NCBI GenBank assembly: GCA_016466735.1
Contig: JAAOED010000002.1
Location: 150,351 to 214,350 of the forward strand
Length of the DNA: 64,000 nucleotides
DNA from: Weissella confusa
Lineage (GTDB): Bacteria > Bacillota > Bacilli > Lactobacillales > Lactobacillaceae
Direction of reading: 5' to 3'
Shown: piece by piece, positions 53,899-63,315 of the stretch
How the letters are laid out: the number at the start of each line of letters is the position of its first letter
How positions within the stretch are numbered: position 1 is the stretch's first letter
Made by a program: the position numbers and the translations under genes
Notes under the pieces: generated by a model
What the model saw: the letters and a program-made list of their open reading frames with translations, nothing else
What the model was told of the DNA's origin: nothing
Database searches by the model: none

Positions 53899-55500
53899 CT
53901 ACTTTGCATCATGGGCATGTGCTGGTATGGCTGCCAACTTGGCCGGCCAAACGCGCTCAGCATCATCCAACAAGCCACGCCATGCTTGCCAGACGTTTTC
54001 TTCTGAGTAACGTTCTGAAGAATCGTATGCGCCAGTTGAATATTGTTGGGCCAACTCAGGGTCACGCAACACCTTCAACATCGCATCGGCCATCGCTTGA
54101 TAGTCTTCGTATGGGACAACGTTTCCGTTAACACCATCTTCAACGATTTCGTTTGGCCCGTAATTCACATCATATGAAAAGGCAATCAAACCGTGTGAAA
54201 TAGCTTCCATGATGGCCAAGTTAAACCCTTCCATGCGTGACGTCAAACCGTACATCATGGCATTGTTTTCAACAGCATCGATATCCGTCGTATAACCCTT
54301 CATCGTTACAACGCCATCTAAGTTGTACTCGCGAATTGCTTCTTCAACCGCAGTACGGGCCTTGTAGTTATCAGTTGGATCAGCATAACCGTACAAGTCC
54401 AACGTGACTTGTGGGAATTCCTTGTGCACGATACCAACGGCACGTACCAAGTCATCCAAGTGCTTCTCCCAGGCAATACGGGCAAAGGCGATGACCTTAC
54501 CGAATTCACGTTGTGCAACTGGCACACGTGGTGCGTTCAATAATTCATCAGGCACAACCCCGACCGGAATCGTGAAGAGCTTCGTCTTAGGTTGGAAACG
54601 CTCATTCACATCATGCGTTTGCTTGTGCGTCGCTGAAACGACGGCATCGTATTCATCCAAGGCATTCATCGCAAACTCATAGTGGTTGTTCAAAATTGAA
54701 TGCATTGGGTCTTGCGCATCCCCAGCGTGGGAATTGTGCAAGTGCATGGCGATATAAGCCGGCTTACGCAAACGCAAAAGTCCCCAATCACCCAAGTGTG
54801 AACGGTCCAAGACAAACACGTTTGGCTTCTCATCCTGCCAGAAGTCATCATTCAAACGGTCAAAGAAGTGTTTCGTCAATTCTTCAATTGTATCGAATTG
54901 CAAAACATGGCCATCATGTTCAATCAAACGCCAACCAGACTTAACAAACTCACCAGCCATCGTGTTCTTGTTGAATGTCTCGATAACCGTGCGCCCTTCA
55001 GGCGTCACCCAAGTTTCTGTCCCAATCTTGTTGTCCGGTGTGTACCATTGCAACAATGAGGCGAAACCACGTGAGTCATAGTGATCAACACGGAACAAGT
55101 TGTTATAACCGTCAAACAATTCCGTTGAACGCACACGACGATCAGCGGTTGCATCATAATTAACACGCGCCACCAATTGACCATTTTGCGCATTCACCAA
55201 GTAACGGTTATTCTCTGGTTCATCAACCAACACCGTTCCCGGCACACCAAAATCAAGGTCCTCAGCATGCAACGTCTTAGGTGTTACAGCCATTGCCTCT
55301 TGGAAGTAATCAAACATGTTGATAAGTTGTTCATCCGGAATCCCAGCTGCATTTGCATTAATGTGAGCAACTGGATCCCAATCGCGCAAAACGACACGTG
55401 AATCTTCATGATGATTATTAAATAATTCAAAACGCTTTAATTGCGCGTGCTCAATACCAGATTTCTGGTTTGGCATCGTCGCATTAACGAAGAAATTCAT
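53899..55500 (-). CDS. GtfA/GtfB-like (TagE-type) glycosyltransferase, first of the pair
   Basis: A 533-residue paralogue of the next gene: NATMPNQKSGIEHAQLKRFELF parallels the partner's N-terminus, and MEGFNLAIMEAISHGLIAFSYD carries the E-x7-E motif. The phosphate-binding loop reads AFARIAWEKHLDDLV rather than GRLxxEKxxD, so this may be the less active or chaperone-like member, as GtfB is for GtfA. That split of roles is inferred. GAGAGGG precedes the ATG. Both genes share one transcript ending at 52331. Confidence 0.8.
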   Translation of the reverse strand: MNFFVNATMPNQKSGIEHAQLKRFELFNNHHEDSRVVLRDWDPVAHINANAAGIPDEQLINMFDYFQEAMAVTPKTLHAEDLDFGVPGTVLVDEPENNRYLVNAQNGQLVARVNYDATADRRVRSTELFDGYNNLFRVDHYDSRGFASLLQWYTPDNKIGTETWVTPEGRTVIETFNKNTMAGEFVKSGWRLIEHDGHVLQFDTIEELTKHFFDRLNDDFWQDEKPNVFVLDRSHLGDWGLLRLRKPAYIAMHLHNSHAGDAQDPMHSILNNHYEFAMNALDEYDAVVSATHKQTHDVNERFQPKTKLFTIPVGVVPDELLNAPRVPVAQREFGKVIAFARIAWEKHLDDLVRAVGIVHKEFPQVTLDLYGYADPTDNYKARTAVEEAIREYNLDGVVTMKGYTTDIDAVENNAMMYGLTSRMEGFNLAIMEAISHGLIAFSYDVNYGPNEIVEDGVNGNVVPYEDYQAMADAMLKVLRDPELAQQYSTGAYDSSERYSEENVWQAWRGLLDDAERVWPAKLAAIPAHAHDAK

Positions 55501-55607
55501 AGTACTGCCCTCTCATGAGCTTTTCATTAGTAATTAAATATTATTATCCCTATTGTAACAGTTATCATATTAAACAAACCGTATTATCTTGTTGCGTATT
55601 TTGTATG

Positions 55608-55636
55608 AAAAAAAGGCAACCTTTCAGTCGCCTTTC
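55608..55636 (-). terminator. Terminator of the GarR-like gene
   Basis: AAAGGC pairs with GCCTTT around a loop of about 12 bases, followed on the minus strand by a run of seven T residues. Confidence 0.75.
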
Positions 55637-55643
55637 TTCGTTA

Positions 55644-56513
55644 CTATGCATACTGTGCCCAAAGCTTTACCAATGCTTGCGTTCCTTCGTCACCGAGATT
55701 CTTTTGTTCAACCAACTTCGTATACAAAGCCTCCGCTAAGTCAGTAGCCGGCAAAGCCAATTCCATCTTGGCAGCCTCATCCAACGCGATGCGCAAATCC
55801 TTCAACAAGTGCTTTGCATAGAAACCAGGTTCAAAGTCACCTGCCAAAACACGTGGGCCATAGTTATCCAATGACCAGTTTTGCGCGCCACCAGCAGCCA
55901 AAGTTTCCATCACCTTGGCAACATCCAAATCAGCCGCCTTAGTGTAAACCATCATTTCTGACATTCCCAACATCGTGGCGGCAATCATAATTTGGTTAGC
56001 CATCTTCGTGTGTTGACCGCGACCAGCGACACCAAAACGGTTCGCTGCTTTTGAAATAACATCAAAAATTGGTTGCAAGCTATCATAGGCAGCCTGGTCA
56101 CCACCCGCCATAATCGTCAACGTACCATTCTTGGCACCAACATCACCACCAGAAACTGGGGCGTCCAAGATCTTAACCCCATACTTTTCACCATCAACGG
56201 CTAATTGTTCAGCCAAAGTCGGCGTTGACGTCGTCATATCAACGAAAATTTGCCCAGCGTGCGCGCCAGCAAACAGCCCGTTGTCACCATAGTATTGTTC
56301 TTCAACATCCTTTGGGTAACCAACCATCGTGATGACCAAGTCGGCTGCTTCTGCAATCGCCTTTGGACCATCAGCCCATGTTGCGCCATTATCCAACACG
56401 GATTGGGCGTGGGCCTTCGTACGGTTGTACACCACCACGTCGTAGTTTGCTTTCAACAAGTTATTGATGATGCCTCGGCCCATCACACCCGTTCCGATAA
56501 ATCCAATCTTCAT
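55644..56513 (-). CDS. NAD(P)-dependent beta-hydroxyacid dehydrogenase (GarR/3-hydroxyisobutyrate type)
   Basis: A 289-residue enzyme with the Rossmann motif GFIGTGVMGRGI (residues 4-15), NRT as a cofactor-specificity region that favours NADP, the substrate motif DAPVSGGDVGA and the catalytic lysine in GRGQHTKMANQI near residue 171. The C-terminal helical domain (FYAKHLLKDLRIALDEA) is intact. Members oxidise 3-hydroxyisobutyrate or reduce tartronate semialdehyde or similar acids; the substrate is undetermined. It is a lone gene between two terminators. Confidence 0.88.
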   Translation of the reverse strand: MKIGFIGTGVMGRGIINNLLKANYDVVVYNRTKAHAQSVLDNGATWADGPKAIAEAADLVITMVGYPKDVEEQYYGDNGLFAGAHAGQIFVDMTTSTPTLAEQLAVDGEKYGVKILDAPVSGGDVGAKNGTLTIMAGGDQAAYDSLQPIFDVISKAANRFGVAGRGQHTKMANQIMIAATMLGMSEMMVYTKAADLDVAKVMETLAAGGAQNWSLDNYGPRVLAGDFEPGFYAKHLLKDLRIALDEAAKMELALPATDLAEALYTKLVEQKNLGDEGTQALVKLWAQYA

Positions 56514-56561
56514 CTCGCGTTACCTCACTTCTATTCGTACTGTCTATTGTACACCGCCATC

Positions 56562-56594
56562 AAAAAAGACCAAGAACTTGCGCCCTTGGTCTGA
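56562..56594 (-). terminator. Terminator of the Mga-like regulator
   Basis: AGACCAAG pairs with CTTGGTCT, followed by six T residues on the minus strand. Confidence 0.85.
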
Positions 56595-56601
56595 TTAATC
56601 A

Positions 56602-58107
56602 TTATTCTTGTTCAGGTTGTTCACTACGCCAATCTGAGAATTTTTTCATCTTCACACGATTTATTTCATCGCGCAATTGACTCACTTCATTGGGCGTACC
56701 CATGCCATGCCAAATGAACACCGTACAGTCCAAATCAACTGGCTGCGGTGTATCCGTCAGCAGAATATCGGTATGCTCCGTCAATAGATGATTAATTTGA
56801 ACTTTGTAGCCCGGGAACATCCGCAACGATTGCGCCACAACCTTTTCAAGGCTTTGGTGGGCCCCAAAATCAATCGTCAAATTAACAATCGGCAAACGAT
56901 CATAAAAGTCTTGCGACATCATAATGACCGCCATTAAATCTGGCAATACGAAATTTTTGTAATCAACATCATTATCATCTGTCGCCATCGCAAAGCGCTC
57001 CAACACATCCTCAGAAAACTCGTAGGCCAGTGGGAACTCTGATGCCAATTGCTCACGATCCATCATGTAATCGAAGTCATCATCACCAGTATATGGATAA
57101 ACTAAGTAACGCAACAACATAGGTTGCATTGAACGCGTCACCGCACGAATTGATTCTTGACGTCCACGATTCTTAAACAAGCACAAGCAGGATTCATGGA
57201 GGGCCTTTTCAAACAGTCGCCAGTGCGCAATTGATTCCTCACTCGCATCTTCAAATTCCGTTTCGTGTGGGAAAATTGATAGCGTGTGTAGCACCAAAAT
57301 AACGAATCGTGCTTCCGCCTGCACTTGCGCTTCTGTGATCTCCGGCAACTCACGTAACTCACCACTCAAAGCCAAAATGATACGTTGGCTACTTGAAGAG
57401 AGTTGTTCAGTTGGCTTCAAAAAGCGATTTGCCAAAGATGCATCAACGTAGTGTCCACCCTTCAAACGTAACCACCAAATTGCATACAAATGACGCAAGC
57501 TCACTAATTGTGTCTCACGTAAGTATGGGCACTCAGGTTCAATCAACTGCTTAATCGATTCACTTGCTTGTTCACGCACTTCTTCTGGGAACGGCGATTC
57601 ACGACGACCATTGTAGTAAGACAATAGTTGCAACTTAAACAGCCGAATGTGTGCTTCGTTCCCGATTAGTTGATAATCCTTGGAAATTTCAATTCCTTCA
57701 CGAGCAAGCTCTTCGATAACAGCTGCACGCTCTTTATACATCTTTGGTACTGAGACATCGACTTTGAAAGCAAAGTCTTCCCAAGACGTAATGCGTTCGT
57801 GGAACAGATCCTCAATCATCTGTCCGCGAATTGATATTTGCAGGTAATGTAGGCCTAGCGCCTCCCAATCCAGCAATTGAATTGGCAATTCGAAGATAAC
57901 ATCCGAGCCATCTTCAATCACAATGCTGTCAGATACACCCGTGAGAATCTCAATATCAACCACTAATTGCTCAACCGTTGTCGTCACCAAATAACGTGAC
58001 AAATCTAAATCTGTCATAATTTGTGTTATTGGCGCTGCCCCGATTTCCTTAAGGTAGCGAAACATCTTCAACTTATTACGGTCTTGCTTTTCATGCATCC
58101 ATTTCAT
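56602..58107 (-). CDS. Mga-like helix-turn-helix regulator
   Basis: A 501-residue protein with an N-terminal helix-turn-helix (about residues 15-60, LKMFRYLKEIGAAPITQIMTDLDLSRYLVTTTVEQL) and a long helical middle resembling the PRD-like region of Mga/AtxA proteins. The C-terminal end (about 395-500) looks like an EIIB-like alpha/beta unit. No kinase or ligand motif is obvious. The start MKWMHEK is chosen for its GGTGAG site; an ATG seven codons earlier lacks one. It is divergent from lactate permease, 192 bases away, and may control it; that is inference. Confidence 0.68.
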   Translation of the reverse strand: MKWMHEKQDRNKLKMFRYLKEIGAAPITQIMTDLDLSRYLVTTTVEQLVVDIEILTGVSDSIVIEDGSDVIFELPIQLLDWEALGLHYLQISIRGQMIEDLFHERITSWEDFAFKVDVSVPKMYKERAAVIEELAREGIEISKDYQLIGNEAHIRLFKLQLLSYYNGRRESPFPEEVREQASESIKQLIEPECPYLRETQLVSLRHLYAIWWLRLKGGHYVDASLANRFLKPTEQLSSSSQRIILALSGELRELPEITEAQVQAEARFVILVLHTLSIFPHETEFEDASEESIAHWRLFEKALHESCLCLFKNRGRQESIRAVTRSMQPMLLRYLVYPYTGDDDFDYMMDREQLASEFPLAYEFSEDVLERFAMATDDNDVDYKNFVLPDLMAVIMMSQDFYDRLPIVNLTIDFGAHQSLEKVVAQSLRMFPGYKVQINHLLTEHTDILLTDTPQPVDLDCTVFIWHGMGTPNEVSQLRDEINRVKMKKFSDWRSEQPEQE

Positions 58108-58299
58108 TTTTCTCACCACAACCCACATTAACCAAACGTACTCTCAATGAGAAGATACTAACATTTATATTATATTTGCGCCTTATTTAAATCCTGACAA
58201 CTCATTAAATATCGTATAAAAATCGGACAGCTATCCAATTAAGTTGTGATTTACTGTACAATTAAGAGGACTGAAAAAACGAGTTTTCTTGGGGGTTAC
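58108..58299. other. Divergent intergenic region between the regulator and lactate permease
   Basis: A/T-rich. A plus-strand TACAAT at 58257 is a -10 candidate for the permease gene. No clear operator was found. Confidence 0.4.
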
Positions 58300-59919
58300 A
58301 TGCTAATTATTGCACTTCTGGCAGTTGTTTTGCCGCTGATTTTGTTGGCGGTTTTCAATATGCCAGCTATGAAAGGAATGGCCATCAGTGCCGCGGTTGT
58401 TTCACTAGCCGGCTGGTTCTTATGGCACATTCCAACCAACGTCATGGCGGCGTCGATTCTGCAAGGTATTCACAAAACATTTCCAATTCTATGGATTTTG
58501 TTTGGGGCATTGATGGTCTTGCACGTCTTACGTCATACCGGCGCTATTACACGTATTAACGCTGGTTTCGAATCACTATCAGCCGACATGCGAATCCTGG
58601 CGGTTTTGATTGCTTACCTATTTGGTGGTCTGATTGAAGGTGTTTCTGGGTTTGGAACGCCAGCCATGGTGACGGCACCGTTGTTGATTGCCTTAGGGTT
58701 CACACCAATGGCCGCCGTTACGTTGGCCTTGGTTGCTGACTCAACTTCAGCTGCTTACGGCGCTGTGGGAACGCCACTAACCGTTGGGTTAAGTAACGTG
58801 GCACCGTCAAATGCCACTGATTTTATGAACGAAATCGCTCGTTCAATGACCACAATTGATTTGTTCGGTGGTACATTCATGCCACTCATGTTGGTTATCT
58901 TGCTAGTTACATTCTTCAATCGTGGCAAGAAATCAGCCCGTGACTGGTTGGAGATGACACCATGGGCTTTGTTCATCGGTATTGCATACAATGGCTTCGC
59001 TTGGGTGTACGCACACCTAATTGGTTATGAGTTCGTGTCAATTTTGACGCCACTAACATTGCTAATCATTGCCGTTATCACGCTTAAGACACGTTTCTTG
59101 TTACCAAAGACAGCGTTCACGAACCCTTGGAAGGGTGCAAACTTTGCTGGCGATGGTGTGCAAAACGACGAAGAAGTTAATCAACACGCTTCAGGAAACA
59201 TGTCATTGTTGACGGCCTGGTCACCTTACCTCATCGTGGTAGTGCTCTTGTTGCTATCACGAACAATTGGCTGGTTGAAGGATTTCATGAACCACGCCAT
59301 TGATTTGGGTTGGGTAAACATTCTTGGTATCAAGGGGATCAGCTCGGATTGGCCAGTTTTGTATTCACCAGGATTTATCTTAACGCTAGCTGCTTTGATT
59401 GCGTTAATCGTCCAAGCACGTACAATCAAGCCATTCGTGCCAGCCGCAAAGACTGTGTCTGCCTCAATGGTCAGCACGGGAATCACACTGATGGTGACGT
59501 TGATCATGGTGCAAGTCTTCTCTAACTCAGGGATGAACACCATCGACATGCCATCAATGCCAACTTACATCGCCAAGACTGTGTCTGAACACATGGCTGG
59601 CGTTTGGGTGTTCGTTGCCCCATTCTTGGGTGAACTTGGTGCTTTCATTACTGGAAGTGCCACGGTTTCAACATTGACGTTCTCACCTATCCAAGCCGAC
59701 GTTGCGGCAACTGCTCACTTGTCAGCGCCAATCATCTTGGCCTTGCAAGTTATCGGTGCCGCTGCTGGTAACATGATTTGTGTCCACAACATCGTGGCGG
59801 CCAGCGCCGTTGTTGGTTTAGCTGGTAAGGAAGGCGCAATCTTGCGCAAGACAGCCATTCCGGCCGTCGTTTACGGTCTATTGATTGGAATCGCCGGTGC
59901 TGTGATGCTAGTATTTTAA
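58300..59919 (+). CDS. L-lactate permease (LctP family)
   Basis: A 539-residue transporter with about 13 membrane helices. Family motifs are intact: LFGGLIEGVSGFGTPAMVTAPLLIALGF, ADSTSAAYGAVGTPL, LGELGAFITGSATVSTLTFSPIQ and AAGNMICVHNIVAASAVVGL. It moves lactate with a proton, either out after fermentation or in for reuse. The start MLIIALL follows GGGGG; the upstream 18 in-frame codons have no similarity. It is one of the few plus-strand genes and lies opposite an Mga-like regulator. Confidence 0.93.
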   Translation: MLIIALLAVVLPLILLAVFNMPAMKGMAISAAVVSLAGWFLWHIPTNVMAASILQGIHKTFPILWILFGALMVLHVLRHTGAITRINAGFESLSADMRILAVLIAYLFGGLIEGVSGFGTPAMVTAPLLIALGFTPMAAVTLALVADSTSAAYGAVGTPLTVGLSNVAPSNATDFMNEIARSMTTIDLFGGTFMPLMLVILLVTFFNRGKKSARDWLEMTPWALFIGIAYNGFAWVYAHLIGYEFVSILTPLTLLIIAVITLKTRFLLPKTAFTNPWKGANFAGDGVQNDEEVNQHASGNMSLLTAWSPYLIVVVLLLLSRTIGWLKDFMNHAIDLGWVNILGIKGISSDWPVLYSPGFILTLAALIALIVQARTIKPFVPAAKTVSASMVSTGITLMVTLIMVQVFSNSGMNTIDMPSMPTYIAKTVSEHMAGVWVFVAPFLGELGAFITGSATVSTLTFSPIQADVAATAHLSAPIILALQVIGAAAGNMICVHNIVAASAVVGLAGKEGAILRKTAIPAVVYGLLIGIAGAVMLVF

Positions 59920-59928
59920 TAGTTAATG

Positions 59929-59960
59929 AAAGTCCGTTGCCTTGTGCAATGGGCTTTTTA
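59929..59960 (+). terminator. Terminator of lactate permease
   Basis: AAGTCCGTTGC pairs with GCAATGGGCTT, then a T-run. Confidence 0.85.
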
Positions 59961-59970
59961 ATTTGCCAAA

Positions 59971-60011
59971 ATAAAAAGCACCGACAAATCAAACCGATTC
60001 GTCAGTGCTCT
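59971..60011 (-). terminator. Terminator of the aldo/keto reductase transcript
   Basis: AGCAC-GAC pairs with GTC-GTGCT, followed by a T-rich stretch on the minus strand. It lies about 150 bases past the reductase stop. Confidence 0.75.
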
Positions 60012-60020
60012 ATGATCTTA

Positions 60021-60104
60021 TTAAACGCCTGGCGCAACTTCAGGCATCTCTCCATTAAGCAAACAAATTTTGGCACGCTTACAGCGCACCAAGAATTTAT
60101 TCAC
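60021..60104 (-). CDS. Possible 27-codon small ORF or gene remnant
   Basis: A GTG preceded by GGAGATAA opens a frame encoding VNKFLVRCKRAKICLLNGEM and PEVAPGV, closed by tandem TAA codons. It lies between the aldo/keto reductase and its terminator. The ending looks like a protein C-terminus, so it may be a decayed gene end. There is no other support. Confidence 0.25.
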   Translation of the reverse strand: MNKFLVRCKRAKICLLNGEMPEVAPGV

Positions 60105-60162
60105 TTATCTCCGGATACCTGATTTTTGGCTTTCAGCCAAAAAACGTTGCTCTATGCTCTTA

Positions 60163-61116
60163 TTATGGCAAATCATTTCCAGCTGCAAAGTAAATGTCGT
60201 ACCACTCTTGGTTCGTCAACGTTACCTTGTCGCCGTCCATCATTTCGTCCAAACGGTTCACGTTCATTGAACCCAAAACAACTTGCATCTTAGCTGGGTG
60301 GTGCAAAATGAAGGCCACGGCAATCGTGTTCTTCGTTACACCATACTTGTCAGCCAATTCTTGCAACTTTGCGTTCAATACTGGGAACTTATCGTTGTCG
60401 ATAAATGGTCCCTCAAAGAAGCCGTATTGGAATGGTGACCATGCTTGAATTGTCATGTTCTTCAAGCGTGAGTAGGCCAAGATGCCACCGTCGTGATCAA
60501 ATGAACGCTCGTCTGACATATTCACGTGAATATCTGAATCAATCATTCCCGTGTGCATGATACCGAATTGCAATTGGTTGGCAACCAACTTTTGCTTCAA
60601 TGAAGCTTGGACCAACTCAACTTGCCATGGGTTCATGTTTGATGTTCCAAAGTGCTTAACCTTACCAGATGCTTGCAACTCATCAAAAGCTTCAGCAACT
60701 TGCTCAGGGTCCATCAACGTGTCTGGACGGTGCAACAAGAAGACATCCAAGTAATCCGTTTGAAGACGCTTCAATTCTTCATCAACAGCTGAGATCAAGT
60801 GTGACTTTGAGAAGTCATAACGAGGTCCCTTCCAGCCGTCACCTGAAATTTGGCCGTCTTCAAGGATGATGCCACCCTTTGATTGCAAGAAGATGTCCTC
60901 ACGGTTTACACCGGCATCCTTCAACGCTTGTCCCAAAACAACTGAACTTTTACCTGCGGCGTAAATGTCAGCTGTATCGAAGAAGTTCACATCCTTTTCC
61001 AAAGCCTTCTCAACCAAAGCTTGTGCTTCAGCAGCAGACTTGTCAGCGATGCGCATTACTCCCAAGGCAACGTCAGGAACGATTAGTCCTGAGCCACCCA
61101 AATCAATTTTTGCCAT
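60163..61116 (-). CDS. Aldo/keto reductase family oxidoreductase
   Basis: A 317-residue TIM-barrel NADPH-dependent reductase of the YdhF-like group. The catalytic tetrad is visible: Asp and Tyr in FFDTADIYAAGKSS (residues about 46-59), Lys in FLQSKGG and His in VFLLHRPD. The cofactor end has KNTIAVAFILHHPAKMQVVLGS. GGAGGTGAG precedes its ATG. The substrate is unknown. Confidence 0.9.
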   Translation of the reverse strand: MAKIDLGGSGLIVPDVALGVMRIADKSAAEAQALVEKALEKDVNFFDTADIYAAGKSSVVLGQALKDAGVNREDIFLQSKGGIILEDGQISGDGWKGPRYDFSKSHLISAVDEELKRLQTDYLDVFLLHRPDTLMDPEQVAEAFDELQASGKVKHFGTSNMNPWQVELVQASLKQKLVANQLQFGIMHTGMIDSDIHVNMSDERSFDHDGGILAYSRLKNMTIQAWSPFQYGFFEGPFIDNDKFPVLNAKLQELADKYGVTKNTIAVAFILHHPAKMQVVLGSMNVNRLDEMMDGDKVTLTNQEWYDIYFAAGNDLP

Positions 61117-61161
61117 TGATACTCACCTCCATGTGTATGCCCCCAGTCTACTCTTCTTCTT

Positions 61162-61193
61162 TAAAAAAGGCCATGAACATCTGGTGAATATTC
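61162..61193 (-). terminator. Weak terminator after xpt
   Basis: ATGAA pairs with TTCAT around 13 bases, then six T residues on the minus strand. The stem is short. Confidence 0.4.
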
Positions 61194-61201
61194 ATCTTGA
61201 A

Positions 61202-61774
61202 TTAATCTGCAAAGACAACTTCACCATTTTCAAAGGCAGCAATGCGGGCCAATGATTCAACACGGACGTCACGCTCATCCAACAAGGCACGGCCCTTTTG
61301 GAACGTCTTTTCAATCACGATGCCGACACCGACAACCTCGGCACCAGCTGCTTCGGCAATTTGCATCATGCCTTCAACCGCTTGACCGTTTGCCAAGAAA
61401 TCATCAATCAACAACAAGCGTTCGCCTGGTTGAATGAAGCGCTTATCAACAATGACATGGTTTGTTTCTTGCTTGGTAAATGAGTACACATCCGCTGTGT
61501 AGTGGTCCTCAGACAACGTGAGTGACTTCTTCTTACGCGCAAACACCATCGGCACGTTCAAGGCCAATGCCGCAAAGACAGCTGGTGCAATCCCTGATGA
61601 CTCAACTGTGAGTACCTTATCTACCTTGGCATCTGCAAACAAACGGGCGAATTCATCCCCCATCGCCTTCATCAAAGCCGGATCAACTTGATGGTTTAAG
61701 AAGTTATCAACCTTCAACACTTCTGTTCCAATCACACGTCCGTCTTGCTTAATTCGTTCCTCTAGCAACTTCAT
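61202..61774 (-). CDS. xpt: Xanthine phosphoribosyltransferase
   Basis: A 190-residue PRTase that salvages xanthine to XMP. The PRPP loop is LLLIDDFLANGQAVEG (about residues 122-137), and the N-terminal LNHQVDP and SSGIAPA segments are typical of the Xpt type. Its ATG shares one base with the permease stop, so the two are translationally coupled and both fall under the purine riboswitch. Confidence 0.94.
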   Translation of the reverse strand: MKLLEERIKQDGRVIGTEVLKVDNFLNHQVDPALMKAMGDEFARLFADAKVDKVLTVESSGIAPAVFAALALNVPMVFARKKKSLTLSEDHYTADVYSFTKQETNHVIVDKRFIQPGERLLLIDDFLANGQAVEGMMQIAEAAGAEVVGVGIVIEKTFQKGRALLDERDVRVESLARIAAFENGEVVFAD

Positions 61775-63093
61775 TATTCAACCCCTGTTTCTTTTTCACG
61801 TCCCGGCAAAACAATGTTTAAGAACACTGCTAACACTGACGTTACAACCACTGCATTTTCGATAACCAATCGAACCAACTCAGGCAAGTGTTGGAAAATT
61901 TGTGGGTAAACCGTTACCCCAATACCAGATCCAATTGAGATGGCGGCAATCATTAAATTACGTTCCTTGGCAAAATCCACCTTGCGCAAGATTGTCGTTC
62001 CTTGCACACCAATCGTACCGAACAAAATCACCATCGCACCACCCAACACTGACGTTGGGATGATTGTTGCTAAAGCACCAAACTTTGGCAACAACCCAAT
62101 CAACAACAGAATGCCGGCAGCGTAGTAAATTGGCGCCTTTGATTTCACGCCAGACAAACGCACTACCCCAACGTTTTGTGAGAACGTTGAGTATGGGAAG
62201 GTATTAAACAAACCTGACAAAATAACAGCCAATCCTTCGGCACGGTATCCCTTCGCCATGTCGTTATTCGTTAGTTTGCGACCCGTTAGGTCAGCCAAGG
62301 CGAAGTACACACCAGTCGATTCAATCATCGACGTTAGCGCAATGATAATCATTGTGACAACGGCTGATGAGTGAAAAGTTGGCGTCCCTAAGAAAAATGG
62401 TGTTGGCAAGTGGAACCAAGATGCTTCCGCAACCGGTGCCAATGAGACCATACCGAGTAATCCAGCAAAAATTGTGCCTAAGATAATACCGAGCAGAATC
62501 GAAATAGCTTTCGTAAAGCCCTTTGCCAACAAACTGACCAAGATAATGACGGCCATGGTAAACACACCAACCGCCAGATTCCCGGCGCTTCCAAATGACT
62601 TTGCGGCCACATCACCACCACCAAGGTTTTGAATCCCAACTGGAATTAACGCAAACCCAATAACCGTAATTAATGACCCCGTCACAACTGGCGGGAAATA
62701 TTCACGCAAGCGCGCAAACAAACCAGCAATCAAGAACACAAAGACTCCTGCCGAAATCGTGGCACCGTACATGGCACCAATCCCCAACGTTCCACCAATA
62801 TTAATCAATGGTGTCACGGACTGGATTGCTGACCCCAGCACCACTGGCATCGCAATCCCTGTCAATCGCGTGCTCTTAAGTTGAAGCAACGTTCCAATTC
62901 CTGTCATAAAGATATCTGCCGAAATCAGATACGCCATTTGTTGTGGCGAAAAATGTAAAGCCGTTCCGATCAGCAGTGGCACCAAAATACCACCTGAATA
63001 CATCGCTAAGACGTGTTGCAATCCTAAAACCGCGTCCTGCAATCTTGATGTCTTAGCGTGTGTTGTAACCCCAACTTCCGTGACGGCTTCCAT
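61774..63093 (-). CDS. pbuX: Xanthine/uracil-family purine permease
   Basis: A 439-residue NCS2 transporter with about 12-14 membrane segments. Motifs: LQHVLAMYSGGILVPLLIG at the N-terminus, VVLGSAIQSVTPLI, and MIESTGVYFALADLTG, which holds the conserved Glu of the substrate site. With xpt downstream, xanthine is the likely substrate. The start MEAVTEVGV follows GGAGGGG; the 27 codons upstream in frame belong to the leader. Confidence 0.92.
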   Translation of the reverse strand: MEAVTEVGVTTHAKTSRLQDAVLGLQHVLAMYSGGILVPLLIGTALHFSPQQMAYLISADIFMTGIGTLLQLKSTRLTGIAMPVVLGSAIQSVTPLINIGGTLGIGAMYGATISAGVFVFLIAGLFARLREYFPPVVTGSLITVIGFALIPVGIQNLGGGDVAAKSFGSAGNLAVGVFTMAVIILVSLLAKGFTKAISILLGIILGTIFAGLLGMVSLAPVAEASWFHLPTPFFLGTPTFHSSAVVTMIIIALTSMIESTGVYFALADLTGRKLTNNDMAKGYRAEGLAVILSGLFNTFPYSTFSQNVGVVRLSGVKSKAPIYYAAGILLLIGLLPKFGALATIIPTSVLGGAMVILFGTIGVQGTTILRKVDFAKERNLMIAAISIGSGIGVTVYPQIFQHLPELVRLVIENAVVVTSVLAVFLNIVLPGREKETGVE

Positions 63094-63157
63094 AATAAAC
63101 AAACCCCTCCATCTCTTCTGTGTAACCACTACCCCAATTAGGTGATTCGATAGAGCT

Positions 63158-63203
63158 AAAAAACACCCATTCACATGCGAAAAAGCATGCAGAATGGGTG
63201 CAT
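63158..63203 (-). terminator. Riboswitch-controlled terminator
   Basis: CACCCATTC-GCATGC pairs with GCATG-GAATGGGTG, then six T residues on the minus strand. It lies right after the purine aptamer and before pbuX. Confidence 0.88.
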
Positions 63204-63217
63204 TAGATATCTCAAAA

Positions 63218-63291
63218 CACTATCGGTAGTCCGTCTCTTGGGAAACGGGTAGGAACTCGCCGGCCATTCTCCAGCAATTATACCGATAGTG
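63218..63291 (-). ncRNA. Purine riboswitch aptamer (guanine/xanthine-salvage class)
   Basis: P1 pairs CACTATCGGT with ACCGATAGTG. The core shows TATAAT, P2 and the AGTTCCTACC segment of J2/3. J3/1 reads GGACTACC with C at the base that reads the ligand, predicting guanine or hypoxanthine rather than adenine. The P2 side is GGAGAATGG where most have GGATATGG, and J2/3 has one C in place of U. With the terminator it forms an OFF switch. Confidence 0.88.
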
Positions 63292-63315
63292 ATTACGTTC
63301 TCATTTGTTTCATCA

